Shown one piece after another: positions 1 to 11,450 of a stretch of DNA of 64,000 nucleotides. A model generated the notes under the pieces. It was not told where the DNA came from and ran no database searches. It saw only the letters and a list, made by a program, of their open reading frames with translations. Every line of letters starts with the position of its first letter. The stretch's first letter is position 1. This DNA is from Hyperoodon ampullatus (taxonomy: Eukaryota > Chordata > Mammalia > Artiodactyla > Ziphiidae): assembly GCA_949752795.1 (NCBI GenBank), contig OX457064.1, positions 104,571,454-104,635,453 of the forward strand, in the 5' to 3' direction. The position numbers were made by a program, and so were the translations under genes.

Positions 1-439
1 TTTCTTTACTTACTTCAAAAACTCAGTCGACTAAATTACTTACATCCACTGCAGAACCCTTCTTAGCTGCTATTGCTGTGGCTATTTGGGAGGTCCACAC
101 TGAAATTCTTGGCTGTTTTTTTTTTTTTAATCCCTTTTGCCCATCTTCTCCAAGGGCTCTAGAACTCTTAGTAGCTCAGCAAGGGCACAAATGCCCTTGT
201 CTATTATGTGCAGAGGATCTCACCATATGTTTGGAGCCTAAAGAAAGTAGTGCAGTCAAGTTCCCTAGGGTTCTGTCGGGGGGAGTAAACAAACACAATC
301 CTGCTTAAGGAACATGGGGCAGAACTTGCCTCGTGGCCAGTGAGAGGTAGGCAACTTGAGGAAGGAGAGGTCACAGCTGGCTGGCGTGGTCAGAAAGGCT
401 TACAGGGCAAGCAGAGCTCACCCGGTCTTTGATGGAGGG
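1..439. other. No recognised feature
   Basis: I recognise no gene or repeat family here. A T-run lies near 115-129. Short open frames in this stretch have no recognisable protein character. The right part (about 330-439) may already belong to the antisense L2 that follows, but it is too diverged to say. Confidence 0.4.
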
Positions 440-920
440 GATTGGGAGGGGCAGGGAAAGGCCTCAGGTTCGAGGACACGCATACCCTCTGAGAACACTG
501 GGTCTCTCGAGCTGGCTGGAGAGAAGGATGCTTCTTGGAAGGAACCTTAGACAAGTAGGTAGGGGTCTCTCACGCCCGAGTGAAGAGTTTGGTTTTATTT
601 TGTAGATAATAGAGTCTCAAAGATTACTTTTAAGAGGGATAATGTGGTCATAAGGAATGGATAGATGTTGGATAGATAATAGAGTCTATTTTTTGTAGAT
701 AATAGAGTCTCAAAGATTACTTTTAAGAGGGATAATGTGGTCATAAGGAATGGATAGATGTTGGATACATGTTGGAACCAAGGGACATGGAAGAAGTAGA
801 CATGAGGAAGTCACTGTGAGTGTTTAGGACCAGATTTAACCGGTGACAGTAGCAAGGGAATGGACGGGAAAGTCAGAACCGTCACAACAAAAGCTTCGGT
901 GAGACTCGCTCCCTGACTGT
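440..920 (-). mobile_element. L2 LINE fragment (ORF2 region, antisense)
   Basis: The plus strand follows the antisense L2 pattern: a 'ggctggagag' block, then 'tttggttttat', then a 'gataatgtggtca' block corresponding to the L2 'gtgacatgatct' region. Read on the minus strand this is part of the CR1/L2-type reverse transcriptase ORF, now heavily diverged and non-coding. It carries an internal tandem duplication (601-767). Assignment rests on remembered consensus order and not on an alignment. Confidence 0.5.
601..767. repeat. 93-bp tandem duplication
   Basis: The 74 bases at 601-674 recur without a mismatch at 694-767, so the period is 93 bp with about 1.8 copies. A further short 'agataatagagtct' copy sits at the junction near 673-686. 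Perfect identity inside an otherwise badly decayed L2 fragment implies that the duplication is far younger than its host. Confidence 0.9.
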
Positions 921-974
921 GGGGAGAAGAACCAATAGGAAGCATGACTGATGTAATGCGATGGGGAAAGATCA

Positions 975-1085
975 ACAAACGGGACCAGGAATCAGGAGAC
1001 CAGTGCTCCCATCAGACTTTTCTCTAGTGACCCTAGGAAATCGAGCTAACTTTGGACCACCTCTTACTCCTGAATGAGAGAAGCA
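975..1085 (+). mobile_element. MIR/MIR3-like SINE fragment
   Basis: The order 'gaatcaggagacc', 'ctagtgacc', 'ggaaatcgagctaac' and 'cctgaatgag' resembles the central region of MIR3. It is very diverged and the call is tentative. Confidence 0.35.
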
Positions 1086-1985
1086 ACCATAATCTCAGGC
1101 CTTGCTTCGCAAATTTCCTTGAGAGTGAAATAAGAGTTGAGAAGAATACATTTTTGAAACGTTAGGACGATCCTGCAAATCAGGATCATGATTAATATCC
1201 CCGTGCAACTGGAATCCTTGTGACTCATTAATTTTGCCAGTCGTGCCCAGATTAAGGGAGCTGGGGGAGGTACAGTGCGCTAGCATCTGTGTGTTTCTGG
1301 AGGGAGGTCAGAAGACTGCCTTGCCTCACGGCAGGAAGGGAATTTCCCATTTTCAGGCAAAACAATAAAAAAAGAGCAGTCTCTCCCTGGGAGCTAGTCT
1401 CCGAAGACAGGATTCTCATAAAAATCGTAATTGAGGTGTAACCTTATGTGGTACACGAGCATTAGCCTCAGTCCCCCTGCTAGGGGAGGAGGTTTCCACC
1501 GGCCACAATAAACATAAATGCCAGATAAAATCACAGCCTGTGCGAAGACTCGGCAAAGCGCTCTGCTGCCGCCACTGTGTGTTCTGGCTTCCCGCACACG
1601 CTGCCATTTCCAAGCTCCAAACCGATGCTGAGGGGACTGGTACCCACCCTGACCCTGTGACTTTCAATCAAGCAGACACCCTATTAGCAGGTGGGGTTCC
1701 AAGCATCTTGCTGGCTGCTTGGTACGACAACCCATGTCTTTCTCATCACCCGGATGCTGGCCGGAGATGTAGGGCTGAAGGTGGTGGGGTTGCCGGAGCA
1801 GACGGTCACTGCAACTCTGGGAATTATCAGCCTTTAAACGACAGATGAGGTTCAAAAGCCGTCAAGTGTTCTACAGATGTCGGGGGATCAGTGTTGTCAT
1901 TTTGTTAGCTCAGCATTAATTTGACGAGGTGGTAAGATCTTAGTACCTGTCAGGGGTTGGTGCCATGAAGCTAGCTGGCTCCGTA
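1086..1985. other. Unassigned unique sequence
   Basis: I recognise no repeat family, RNA gene or coding exon. Open frames on both strands overlap near 1394-1855, including a 102-codon plus-strand frame, but they lack domain character and overlap each other freely. Confidence 0.4.
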
Positions 1986-1989
1986 ATAA

Positions 1990-2190
1990 ATGTTCCCTAC
2001 AAATTATCTTGTTTAATTTGCACCAGCACCTTCCAGTGAGGCACTTTTCTAATGCCCATTTTATGGATGAGAAAACTCAACATTGGAGAAGGTAAACACC
2101 TTGAATAAAGCCACAGAACTAATAAATGATCGTTCCCGGATCACACCAAAGTCTGCACCAACCCAAGCGTTTCACTAATTTTGCCAGCTC
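1990..2190 (-). mobile_element. MIR SINE
   Basis: The core 'attttatggatgagaaaact' followed by 'aaagccacagaactaataaa' and 'gatcacaccaaagtctg' is the antisense of the MIR core, tRNA-like portion and 3' part. This is an ancient mammalian SINE and is not functional as a gene. Confidence 0.75.
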
Positions 2191-2243
2191 TCTGACATCC
2201 TGGGAATGAAATTCTCTGCCTGCCCTCCCGCCCCCGCCAATTC

Positions 2244-2312
2244 TACGTCTTTGCTTGGCATGTACAAGCACTCAATAAATATTTTTGGATTGATTGATCA
2301 TGAATTGAATGA
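2244..2312 (+). mobile_element. L2 LINE 3' end
   Basis: The motif 'gcttggcatgtacaagcac' runs into 'tcaataaatatttttggatt' and then 'gaatga' copies. This is the typical L2 3' terminus with its short tandem tail. Confidence 0.65.
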
Positions 2313-2539
2313 GGCTGGAAGTATGGCATCTGCCGCCCGGCATGAGAAGGAAATTAGCTGGACCAGATCATCTGAGTTCATGGAGGTCCTGGGGCTGACA
2401 TGGTGAGAGAAGAGCGGGATGGGGAAGCAACCAAGAACTAAAGAGGGAGAAATGGGGGAAAGTGGCAAAAGATGAATCGGAATGAGTTAAGAAAGTAGAG
2501 AGAAAAGGCAGAGGCAACTAACAGAAGTGAGTGCTAGGC

Positions 2540-2954
2540 ATTAGAAAACACTGTATGATCTCACTTACTGGTGGAATCTAAAAATAGCCAAGCTCCTAAA
2601 AACAGAGTGACATGGAGGGTCCCAGGGGCTGGGGGCGGACTTGGGGGAAAGAAAACGGGAGATGTTTAAGGGCACACGCTTGCAACCAGTAGATAAGTAA
2701 GTCCTGGAGATCTAATGCACAGTCTAGTGAATACAGACAACATTATTGCATTATAATTGTTAAACTTGCTATGAGACCAGCTCTTAATTAATCCCACTAT
2801 GACAAAGTAATAACTGTGCCCCAATAGAGGTGCTGGCTAACACTGTGATGGCAACCAGACTACAATATATACATGGATCAAATCAACATGTTGTACACTT
2901 TAAACTTACTCAGTATTATGGGTCAAATATACTTCAATAAAAAAGAAAAAAGAG
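2540..2954 (+). mobile_element. L1 LINE 3' UTR fragment
   Basis: A 5'-truncated L1 begins near 'cactgtatgatctcactta', continues through 'ccaggggctgggggcgg', and ends 'gttgtacactttaaact' to 'atacttcaataaaaaag'. This is the 3' UTR and tail of an older L1 of the MA/MB type. A CHR-2 SINE has inserted directly into its A-rich tail. Confidence 0.8.
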
Positions 2955-3172
2955 GGGGCTTCCCTGGTGGCGCAGTGGTTGGAAGTCCGCCTGCCGATGC
3001 AGGGGACACGGGTTCGTGCCCTGGTCCGGGAGGACCCCACATGCCGCGGAGCGGCTGGGCCCGTGAGCCATGGCTGCTTAGCCTGTGCGTCCGGAGCCTG
3101 TGCTCCGCAATGGGAGAGGCCACAACAGTGAGAGGCCCACATATCGCCAAAAACAAAAACAAAAACAAAAGA
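2955..3172 (+). mobile_element. CHR-2-like tRNA-derived SINE
   Basis: The element opens 'ggggcttccctggtggcgca', contains the pol III B-box-like 'gggttcgtgcc' near 3010, a body with 'ccgcggagcggctgggcc', and ends 'gtgagaggcccac' with an A-rich tail of repeated CAAAAA. It sits in the tail of the preceding L1, so the target duplication is hard to define. The family marks the whale, hippopotamus and ruminant clade. Confidence 0.92.
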
Positions 3173-4802
3173 GAAAAGTGGGCTTCATGTTATCGCCTTA
3201 AGATAGGTAATGGCTTTCTTACACCTTCATTTTGAAGTACAGAACTGGGTTGATGCAGGTGGTTCTGAATTAAATGTATGTGCTGCAAATCAAAGTGCCA
3301 CGAGTTTCCCTGAGCAGGCGCTGTTCATTTTTGTCAACCTGTCCACTGAGGTCTTTACCCTCCTTCCCTCAGGGAAAGGAAATGGCGCTGCCATTAACAG
3401 GCACCTGCTTCCATCAGGTGTCACTCATGGGTGATTTGTCTCCTGCAGGTGCAAGGGCCTGATTAACCCTTCAGGTCTCACAGGGCTCCTCAGCCCCTTA
3501 CCTTTATATTATTTATTCCCTGGCTCCCAGGGGGGCAGCCTTCAGTCTCTTATTTCTCTAATTTATTCCTTCTAGCCGAGGTTTCTCACTTTTGGTCCAT
3601 TATGGAACAACATTTGATAACTGATGGCCCTAGAGCAAGCACATTACTTTTGTTTCAAACTGTGGAAAATCTCAGAAAAGACAGTAAATCTAAAAATTTA
3701 TCTACAAATGCAAAACAATTCTCTCTTTTTCACTGAGTCCTTGTAGGGAAACCCAAAGGCGCATGCAGGACCCTTGAGACTCAGAGAATTTTTCGCAAGC
3801 TATTGAATTTTAAATAAAAGATTTCCCCCACACTTCAGATGAAAACAAATTGTATTTCAGTTAAAAGTTGAAAGGGGAAGGAGGAAAATGGGAACAAGTG
3901 GGGAGAGCTGGAGGGGTAGGGTTCCTGGGGGTTTAGCCATTCCTGAAAGGTGCGTGTAAACAGAGGTTAAGGCCACTATCTGTGTGAGGCTTTCCCCTCC
4001 ACGTAGCCCCAGTCCCAGGTCTGTTCACGTTAAAGTCCCTGAGCATCTCCTTTTGTCTCTCCTGCCTCAGATCACAGAGGCCTGTGGTGACTTAGCGACC
4101 TCGTCCCGCAGAGGGAGAGGGTGGCGATCTTGGCCAACACAGCTGTCATTCTCCTGAGTTTGTGTTTCCTGTGCACTGGCTTAAAGACCCGGCCTGTGTG
4201 GTATAGGGGAGGGAGCAGGCAGAATAAAGTGCATTCCAAAGAATAAACAACGTCAGTGAGAGAGGAATTCTTGAAACACAATTCTTTGATAAGCTTGGGA
4301 TTGTCTTTGAACTGATCACGAAATCATTTTCTCTTCCTTTGGGGCTAGAACGTATTTCCCTGTTTCTCCTGCAGTTCTGTGTGTCAGGTCACAGATATCT
4401 ATCAGGTGGATGCGAGTGTAGGTCAGGAGCACAGCATCCTGTGCCCCTCCCTCCACGCTCCTCCTCCGGTCCTGATGCAAGTGAGCAGCACATCCTCACA
4501 GCTTCAATTGAACAGGTTGCTTCCCACATGGAAGGGGCTTGGGTTTCCTTCTAGAGAAGGAAAGCTGCCTGCTGGTCAAGAATACTCACGTGAGTTTCGC
4601 GTGAGTGAGGAATAAATCTAAAAACATGTAATAGCTCAACACAGAGATTTATTTGTTACAGCAACACATGGAATTGAGTGAGAGAGCGCTCTGTTTCTCA
4701 GAAACAGTCTTTTGCATTAAAAAAAAACCCTGAATTTAGATTAAAAAGAAAAAGTAACACATTCTGGGGCAAGCCAGATTTTAGAAGGAAAAATAACATT
4801 AA
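3173..4802. other. Unassigned unique sequence
   Basis: I recognise no gene, RNA or confident repeat. Short open frames (for example 3210-3462 and 4339-4615) show no domain character. Confidence 0.4.
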
Positions 4803-5590
4803 TTTATTCTTTAACAAATATTTATTAAGTGGCACTTATTTATTTTGGAAGTTTCCAAGCAAAGGGGATGTTCTTCATAAGAAAACAGACATACCCCTGC
4901 CCTCATGGGGCTTACAATCCAGTAGGGAGGCAGACTAAAAACAGACAGATCATTAGCGTGACTTTAATAGGTTCAAGGGATGGGCTCTGAGCCAGTGAGC
5001 AGGGTGGGACTCACTCTTCAGATCTCAGAAAGGACTCTCTGACTCCACAATTTAAAGTTATAATTTGCAGAGACTGCTCTGACTTAACATCTGGCTGAGG
5101 CAGTAGCCTGTGCAAGGGTCCTGACTCAGAAGAGATCTTTGCTGGACCCGAAAGAATATTACTGTCACTGGAGAATAGTGAGTCAGATGAAGGGAGCGGG
5201 AGGACAGATCATGCAGGGTTGCTTGGACCTTGATAAGGATTCTGTCGGATATCCAGCTTGTGAACGGAAACCATTGTAGGCTTTGAACAGGAAGTGATAT
5301 ACCAATAAGACTTTGTCAGCTATGTGTAGAATGGATCAGAAATGGATACCAGTTAGGAGCCTGTGGTTTCAGTTCAGGTGAAAGGTTATGGCTACCCCAG
5401 ATAGCGGATGATAGTGAGAATTCAGATCCACAGATGTGGATATGGAAATGACAAGACCTGGTGATGGGTATGAAGGTGAGTGACGGTGAGAAGACAAAAG
5501 TGAGTCCCAGGTCCTGGGTTTGAGCACCTGTTTACAGAGATGATGAAGACTAGAGGAGGAACAGGTGAATCACCTTACCTGGTGTGAATT
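4803..5590 (-). mobile_element. L2 LINE, 3' end and ORF2 part (antisense)
   Basis: The plus strand starts with the reverse complement of the L2 tail ('aacaaatatttattaagt'), then 'tgccctcatggggcttac', then 'agatcatgcagggttgcttg', 'accagttaggagcctg', 'agacctggtgatgg' and 'gagtcccaggtcctgg'. This order is the antisense of the L2 3' UTR followed by reverse-transcriptase sequence. It is long for an L2 remnant but has no open frame of note. Confidence 0.75.
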
Positions 5591-6592
5591 CAAGCCCAGG
5601 TAACTCACCCTGCTTAAATATACACAAATCCTGGCTAGGGATTATATTTTGAAAGACAGAACCAAATACAAAATATGTAGGAGCTACTGGGAATGAGAAG
5701 AACTTTAGATGATGATGTATTCATGCCCTTATATTAAAAAGAAATGTCTTAGAAAACAAAAATTGGGGGCCTTATTGGTATTTTCAAAGATAGTTTTGGT
5801 CTTTAGTCAAGCTATTAGGGAATTTTCTTCAGTGTATGGTATTTTCTCAAATAAAAGTCATCAGGAGTTACTGATAGATGTTTACTGAATAGATACATTT
5901 CCATGGTTTCTCAGAATTCAGAATATGGAAATCACAGCGTCAAAAAAAGTCCCCAGTGCCATCAATTGTTTCTCCAAACAGTGGTTCCTGACTCTGAAAG
6001 GAGAAAGGACAATTCCTCAGCTTTTTAGAAAACTTCCTTGGTTACCTTGTATACTTGGCAGATACAATTTTCAGAAAGCGTTGGGTGTTCTGGTGTGGAA
6101 AAAAGAAATTCAAGGGAAAACATAACACAGATAGTAAAGCCTCTTGCAAGTGTTCACACTTTGGGTCATGCTGTCTGTTGCAAGTGTCCACAACGTGAAA
6201 GAAGTGAAGTCTTTGAAGGAAAATAGACCTAGCAGCCTAAAAAGCCTATCATTTGCTTTAATACCATTCTCAATCTATACATTTTGTACTTTACAAAGTT
6301 TCTTAAGCTGTTCAATATTAATTCTTGTTTTAATATAAGGAGCATTATTAAATTCAAAAAACACAGGAGTTTAAAGGGGACTCCCAATCATTTTGCCCTA
6401 AGAATGAATGAATTTAATCAGCAATTTTTGTTCCTAGTTGTCACTGTGATATGCTTGAGAGTGAGCAGAGGAAATACGATTTAAGATATTGGCAGTAGAC
6501 TCACTGGGTAGGTAGTCAGAGGGGAGTCAGCAGAAGTCAGTTTGGGCAGAGGAGGAAAAGAATAAAATAAGAGTTATTTCCTTAGACCAATG
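5591..6592. other. Unassigned AT-rich sequence
   Basis: No recognisable gene or repeat. The AT-rich portion near 6230-6400 contains short frames that I consider chance. Confidence 0.4.
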
Positions 6593-6720
6593 AGAATGTC
6601 TCCCTTCTGCATTGTGAGCCCTGGAAGGCAAGGTCACAGTCTCCATCTCGGCATCCACCACACAGAGGTCAGCACAGTGCATCCCTGTGTGTAGGAAATA
6701 GTCATTGGATGTAGAACGTA
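6593..6720 (+). mobile_element. L2 LINE 3' UTR fragment
   Basis: The order 'gtgagccctggaaggcaag', 'gtcacagtctccatctc', 'atccaccacacagaggtcag' and 'cacagtgcatccctgtgtg' follows the L2 3' UTR pattern. Confidence 0.55.
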
Positions 6721-7119
6721 GAAGAGGCCCCAAGAGATACTGTGCCTATTTTAATCCTAAAACTGGTCCCAAATTACAGAGACCCAGACCAGTGGATGCC
6801 TGCGCTGCTCATTCCGTGGCTCCTTCAAACAGTCCAGAAGTTCCCTGAGGCCAAGTAAAAGCAATGTTTCGTTTCATGAAAAGAAAGGCATTGATGGGTA
6901 GCATACCTAGTTGAGAAAAATGATCCTGGTGAAATGACTATTACATGATGACATGGAATTGACCTTGATGAAGGTGCTTTTGGTTTTTATTGTGGAGATA
7001 ACAGTCTAACTGGTGTAGTTTCCCAAGGTAATGACGGGAAAGGATGTGGATTCAGGGAATGTAGGCTCTCTTTTGCCGAGTCGTGATAAAAGGCGAATTG
7101 GACACATAGAGAAGCAAGA
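6721..7119. other. No recognised feature
   Basis: Unassigned. It may be part of the diverged antisense L2 that becomes recognisable from about 7120. Confidence 0.35.
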
Positions 7120-7530
7120 GACTCATCTGAGTTCAAGGGAGGTTCTTTTATTATTGTTTTTAAAGATGAGAGCATCTTTGTACGATCAAGGGACATAATC
7201 CACAGACAGGGACATTTATGATGTGAGAGAGGATGGAAAACTGCCACAGTGACATCTTTGAGCAGATGAGAGGGGAGTGAATTTAGGACACGAGTGAGGC
7301 GGGATGGGGGTAGGTGGGAACTGCGCTTAGATACAGGCAAACAGATCAAAACAGTGATCTTTAAGAAAAGAGGGGACGGTTCTAGTGATCCATAGATGGC
7401 TGTCACGATGACAGGGAGCTAACGAGGCTGGCTAATGGCAAGAGCTTCAAAGAACCAGATTCATTTCATGAGTGAGGAGGGATGACGGTCTAGAAACCAC
7501 AATGAGGAACTGGAAACACCTACTTCATGT
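7120..7530 (-). mobile_element. L2 LINE ORF2 fragment (antisense), tentative
   Basis: The blocks 'aagatgagagcatctttgta', 'gagagaggatggaaaactgc' and 'catctttgagcagatgag' followed by 'aggacacgagtgaggcggga' match the antisense order of a more 5' part of L2 reverse transcriptase. A 139-codon minus-strand frame (6987-7406) covers part of it but lacks intact motifs. Confidence 0.45.
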
Positions 7531-8136
7531 CCCACTTGGCCTCACGAAAGAACAGGCTGAAGGGGATGCTCAGTCCTCCACAGTCAGCCGGTTCCAGCCA
7601 GAGGAGAAGGTGAAGAGATTGTTCCAAGAAGAGGTTGAAATAGAGAAGAGCCTGCTGATGACTTTGAGTTCTAGAAGGCACAGTGGGAGGATCTGGGCTA
7701 TAGGGGAGCGTGAGTGTTCAGAGATGTGCAAAGCTAAGTGGGGTGAGTTTCCAGTTAATAAAGGATGAGGTGTGACTCAGTGATGGACGTGTATATGACG
7801 AAGTGCACATAGGAGTGCTGTGCAAATTGGGGTGGTGAGGCTGTGCATACCGGGGACAGGGAGACTTCTCCAAAAGCGAGCAGGGTTCTGGGTGTCTCCA
7901 GCCCCATCACTCTGATCGCGGGACAGAGGCTGGTAGATGGCCCATGGTGTGCACAGTCCTGGGGACATTCCCTGGCGCGTTTGCAGAACAGGGCTATGTC
8001 ACGTGGTCCTGCTTCTTCACCCGCTGCACACCTCCGGGGGAAGCCATTTCCATCTGTTCCACGTGAATGGTGCCCTGTGGCAGCTCTTTCCGCAGAGATC
8101 AGTGGCACCAGGGGCATGTGGGGCTCATCAGTATTT
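7531..8136. other. Unassigned sequence
   Basis: Overlapping open frames of 98-128 codons occur on both strands (7472-8145). Their overlap and lack of domain features argue for chance. Confidence 0.35.
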
Positions 8137-8225
8137 CTCATTTAACGGATGAGGAAACTGAGGAACAGAGAAGTTCAGTGACTTTCCCAATTTCATGCTG
8201 CTGTTGTTAAGGGAATCAGATTTTT
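8137..8225 (-). mobile_element. MIR SINE fragment
   Basis: 'aacggatgaggaaactgagg' followed by 'gttcagtgactttcccaatt' is antisense MIR core. It is truncated on the right by a CHR-2 SINE. Confidence 0.7.
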
Positions 8226-8238
8226 TTCTAGAATTAAA

Positions 8239-8438
8239 TTTTTTTTTCTGTACATGGGCCTCTCACTGCTGTGGCCTCTCCCGTTGCGGAGCACAGGCTC
8301 CGGACGCGCAGGCTCAGCGGCCATGGCTCACGGGCCCAGCCGCTCCGCGGCATATGGGATCTTCCCGGACGGGGGCACGAACCCGTGTCCCCTGCATCGG
8401 CAGGCGAACTCTCAACCACTGCGCCACCAGGGAAGCCC
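8239..8438 (-). mobile_element. CHR-2-like SINE
   Basis: Antisense copy: a T-run tail on the left, then 'gggcctctcactgctgtggc', 'ccgctccgcggcatatggga', 'gggcacgaacccgtgtcccc', ending 'gccaccagggaagccc'. The target duplication is weak ('agaattaaat...' against 'agaagtttat...'). Confidence 0.93.
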
Positions 8439-9072
8439 AGAAGTTTATTTTTCAATACAAGTTTTAAAGGTTACTTTCCATTTACAATTATTATACAGTA
8501 TTGGCTATATTCCCTGTGTGGTACAATACATCCTTGAGCCTATCTTATACCCAATAGTTTGTACCTCCCACCCTCCGTCCCTATACTGCCCCTCCCCCCT
8601 TCCCTCTCCCCACTGGTAACCACTAGCTTGTTCTCTATATCTGTGAGTCTGCTGCTTTTTTGTTACATTCACTAGTTGTATTTTTTTAGATTCCACATAT
8701 AAGTCCTATTGTACAGTATTTGTCTTTCTCTGACTTATTTCACTTAGCTTAATGCCCTCCAAGCCCATCCATGTTGCTGCAAATAGCAAAATTCTTTTCT
8801 TTTTTAATGGCTGAGTTGTATTCCATTGTATATATGCACCACATCTTTATCCATTCATCTGTCAATGGACATTTAAGTTGTTTCCATGTCTTGGTTATCA
8901 TAAATAATGCTGCTATGAACATTGGGGTGCCTGTATTTTTTAGAATTAGTGGGATTTGGAGGGATATATACCCAGGGGTGGAATTGATGGGTCCTATGGT
9001 AGTTCTATTTTTAGTGTTTTGAGAAACCTCCATACCCTTTTTCCACAGTGGCTGCACCAATTTACATTCACG
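8439..9072 (-). mobile_element. L1 LINE, ORF2 3' end and 3' UTR (antisense)
   Basis: The plus strand reads 'acagtattggctatattccc', then 'gattccacatataag', 'atggctgagttgtattccat' and 'gcaccacatctttatccatt', up to 'cacagtggctgcaccaattt'. This is antisense L1 3' UTR and the C-terminal part of ORF2. A decayed frame of up to 157 codons (8749-9222, minus) retains ORF2-like C-terminal sequence. The element is 5'-truncated. Confidence 0.88.
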
Positions 9073-9765
9073 GAACCAGGTTTGGTTCTGGCATTTGCAT
9101 GCACTCTTAATCTTAATGCTGCTTCTTGAAAGCCAAGATTCTTTTGTCCCTCTGAGGCTACTGTTAACAGCGAAAGGAAAGTCAAACAAACATTGAAATG
9201 CACTTGAAGGGAAGAGAGTCAATCTATTTAAAAGAAAACTTTAAAAACCAGAGCTGTCTTTAGTGATACAGGCTTGCCTCAATTTTCTGGTGGTCTCTTG
9301 CTTTCTGTTTTTATTTAAGAGTGAGTGGCAAAGGAGATTTGTGAGCATGGTTAAAGCAGGATTTCATTTAGGGTTATTGAGCTGAGACCTGGTCATTTTG
9401 TTAGAGGCACCCTGAAATATCAGGTCTTTTATCTTTTGCTAGGCTGTTTCTCTTGGGAAGATCCTCTGGCCTTGTGTCTGAGGATATAAATATGGCCTCC
9501 GATTTCCTGAGACCAAGCAAGGGAAGTGGACTGGGGAAGTCTCTTTCCAGTGTTTGGGTTTTAATGAAAGCTTTTCTGTTGGCATCTCTCATCTGGGATC
9601 AGCTCCTCAATGGGTCTCTGCGTCCTTGTAGGTTTGTAATATAATGTCACGCGTTTGCTTTCTTTTTAGTGGGGCTTCCAGAGGGATCGTAGGGAGAGAA
9701 AACACACGTGTTCTGTGCCCTGCTTACAGGCGAGCTGGTATTTTCCCTTCATGTCACCTAACGTG
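9073..9765. other. Unassigned sequence
   Basis: No recognisable gene or repeat beyond the L1 boundary. Confidence 0.4.
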
Positions 9766-9925
9766 ACATGAAGAGCACAAACCCTGGGCTCTAGTTCTGC
9801 ATCACTGGTGATTAATGATGAGATTTGGGGTAAGACGTGGAATACCTCGGAGCCCTGGTTTCCTCATCTGTGAAATCTGCTGTGTGAATTGATCTCTGAG
9901 ACCCCTCCAGCTCTCAAGTGCTCCA
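9766..9925 (+). mobile_element. MIR SINE
   Basis: 'gagcacaaaccctgggctct' is followed by 'ggtttcctcatctgtgaaat', the sense MIR tRNA-like head and core. The middle is diverged. Confidence 0.55.
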
Positions 9926-10317
9926 CCTTTGGCCCTCGGAGAATCCCAGAAACTCCTAGTGCTCAGTGTCTCAGGGCAGAATTGGATTAATCTTCTGGCT
10001 TAGGGAACCATGTTCTATACTTGCCTCCCCAGGAAATGCCCAGATTGATGAGTTTTCATCTTCTCAGGGGCCTGGAGTCAGCTTGTATTAACTTTGCAGA
10101 ACGTTTCACAGGCCCTGTGTGTCTCTCTCTAGAATTCACTTGCTATTTGCTCGCCTTTGGCACCTTTAGAAAGCTTTGTAGGACATTGGCATACAATTAT
10201 ATGGGAGTTCCTGGCCTTGTATTCATGTTTTTCTCCCTTTTTCTAGTATTACCTATACCTTCTGGAATAGATTTGGATAGAGGGGCTAAAACATGGACTC
10301 TAAACCCATGGCCTATT

Positions 10318-10320
<3 letters not shown>

Positions 10321-10356
<36 letters not shown>
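10321..10356. repeat. (GT)18 microsatellite
   Basis: Uninterrupted GT dinucleotides, followed after a short spacer by a small (AC)n tract at 10364-10374, so the two could pair as a small inverted repeat. Likely length-polymorphic. Confidence 0.95.
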
Positions 10357-10359
<3 letters not shown>

Positions 10360-10639
10360 GGGATACACACACACAGAGTGATGTGAATATTTTCATTGTC
10401 TTAAAGCCCTCCCTTCTCCTAGGTCAGTGAAGCGTATGTGTGGTAGGGGTGTAGCTTCTCTCTAACTTATCTGTTCAAATCCATCTTTATTATTCCCACC
10501 TCCCTGTTCTTTCCCTACAAATGGTTTGACAGCCACTGGATGTCAGGCTCTGGAAACCATTTTTGAGATTGTCTAACGAGCACGAGCTGTCACAGAAAGA
10601 GAAGCACTTGGCTGTGTCAAACCTAGAATAGCACCGTCT

Positions 10640-10800
10640 CCATCAGAACTGAATATCGCCCCTTCGACCTTCAGATGCAGCTCACATATCACTTCCTTTG
10701 CAAAGATCCTCTTAATTGTCCCAGACAAGGTTAGACACTCCCTCCTTTGTTTGCCATTAGATTACGTTATAATTCTATTGCAATATATGCATGTTTCCAT
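10640..10800 (+). mobile_element. L2 LINE 3' region fragment
   Basis: 'cagatgcagctcacatatca' is followed by 'aagatcctcttaattgtccc' and 'gacactccctcctttgtttg'. This matches the sense L2 block that precedes the 3' UTR. Confidence 0.55.
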
Positions 10801-11450
10801 TAGAATAAATACCACCTTGAATTATAATTGTACATGAGAAACAAGATATTAAAATGAGATGCTTGTCAGTGAAAGTATCATGGCATTTTCAAGACAGGAG
10901 CTAGTTGACTTATGGAGGAATTGCTTGGGGAATGAGCTGAAGCTGGTTAGTCAATGTTAGTTAATCTTCAACCTCCAGCCCTCTCAAAAGATGAGGTTGA
11001 AGAGGATGAGGCAAAAAATCCCTTTGGGGAGGGTTTTCAGAGTGCTCGGCATTTCCCCTCCACTTTGCCACTTCACCACCCCTATGGGGATGAGGGACAG
11101 GGCGTTTTAGTCAAGAAAACCAGAAGGAGGCTCCAGAAGTTTCCATGGAATGTGCAGAACATACAGCCTAGTGTCTGATATCCCTCAGATGCTTAAAGGC
11201 CGGAGGATGTGGCTGGAGCTCCCTGATGGGAGGCAAAGCTACACATTTCCCAAACATTCCACATTGTCTTAAAACTGATGCATGCCAAGGGGACCACTAG
11301 GAGGTGAGGGGGACCCCAGGGAGAAGGGCGGCTATGGAAGCTCAGGGGCACGGGGGGAGCTGCAAGGGGCCAACTGGAGGAGGGCGGTCGCTGAGCCGAA
11401 CAGAGAGTGCGGGTGGGCCTCCCAGAGGAAGAATCCTGAGGAAGGAGCAA
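10801..11450. other. Unassigned sequence
   Basis: No gene or repeat recognised. The segment just left of the CA-rich array (11280-11450) is purine-rich and GC-rich. Confidence 0.4.
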
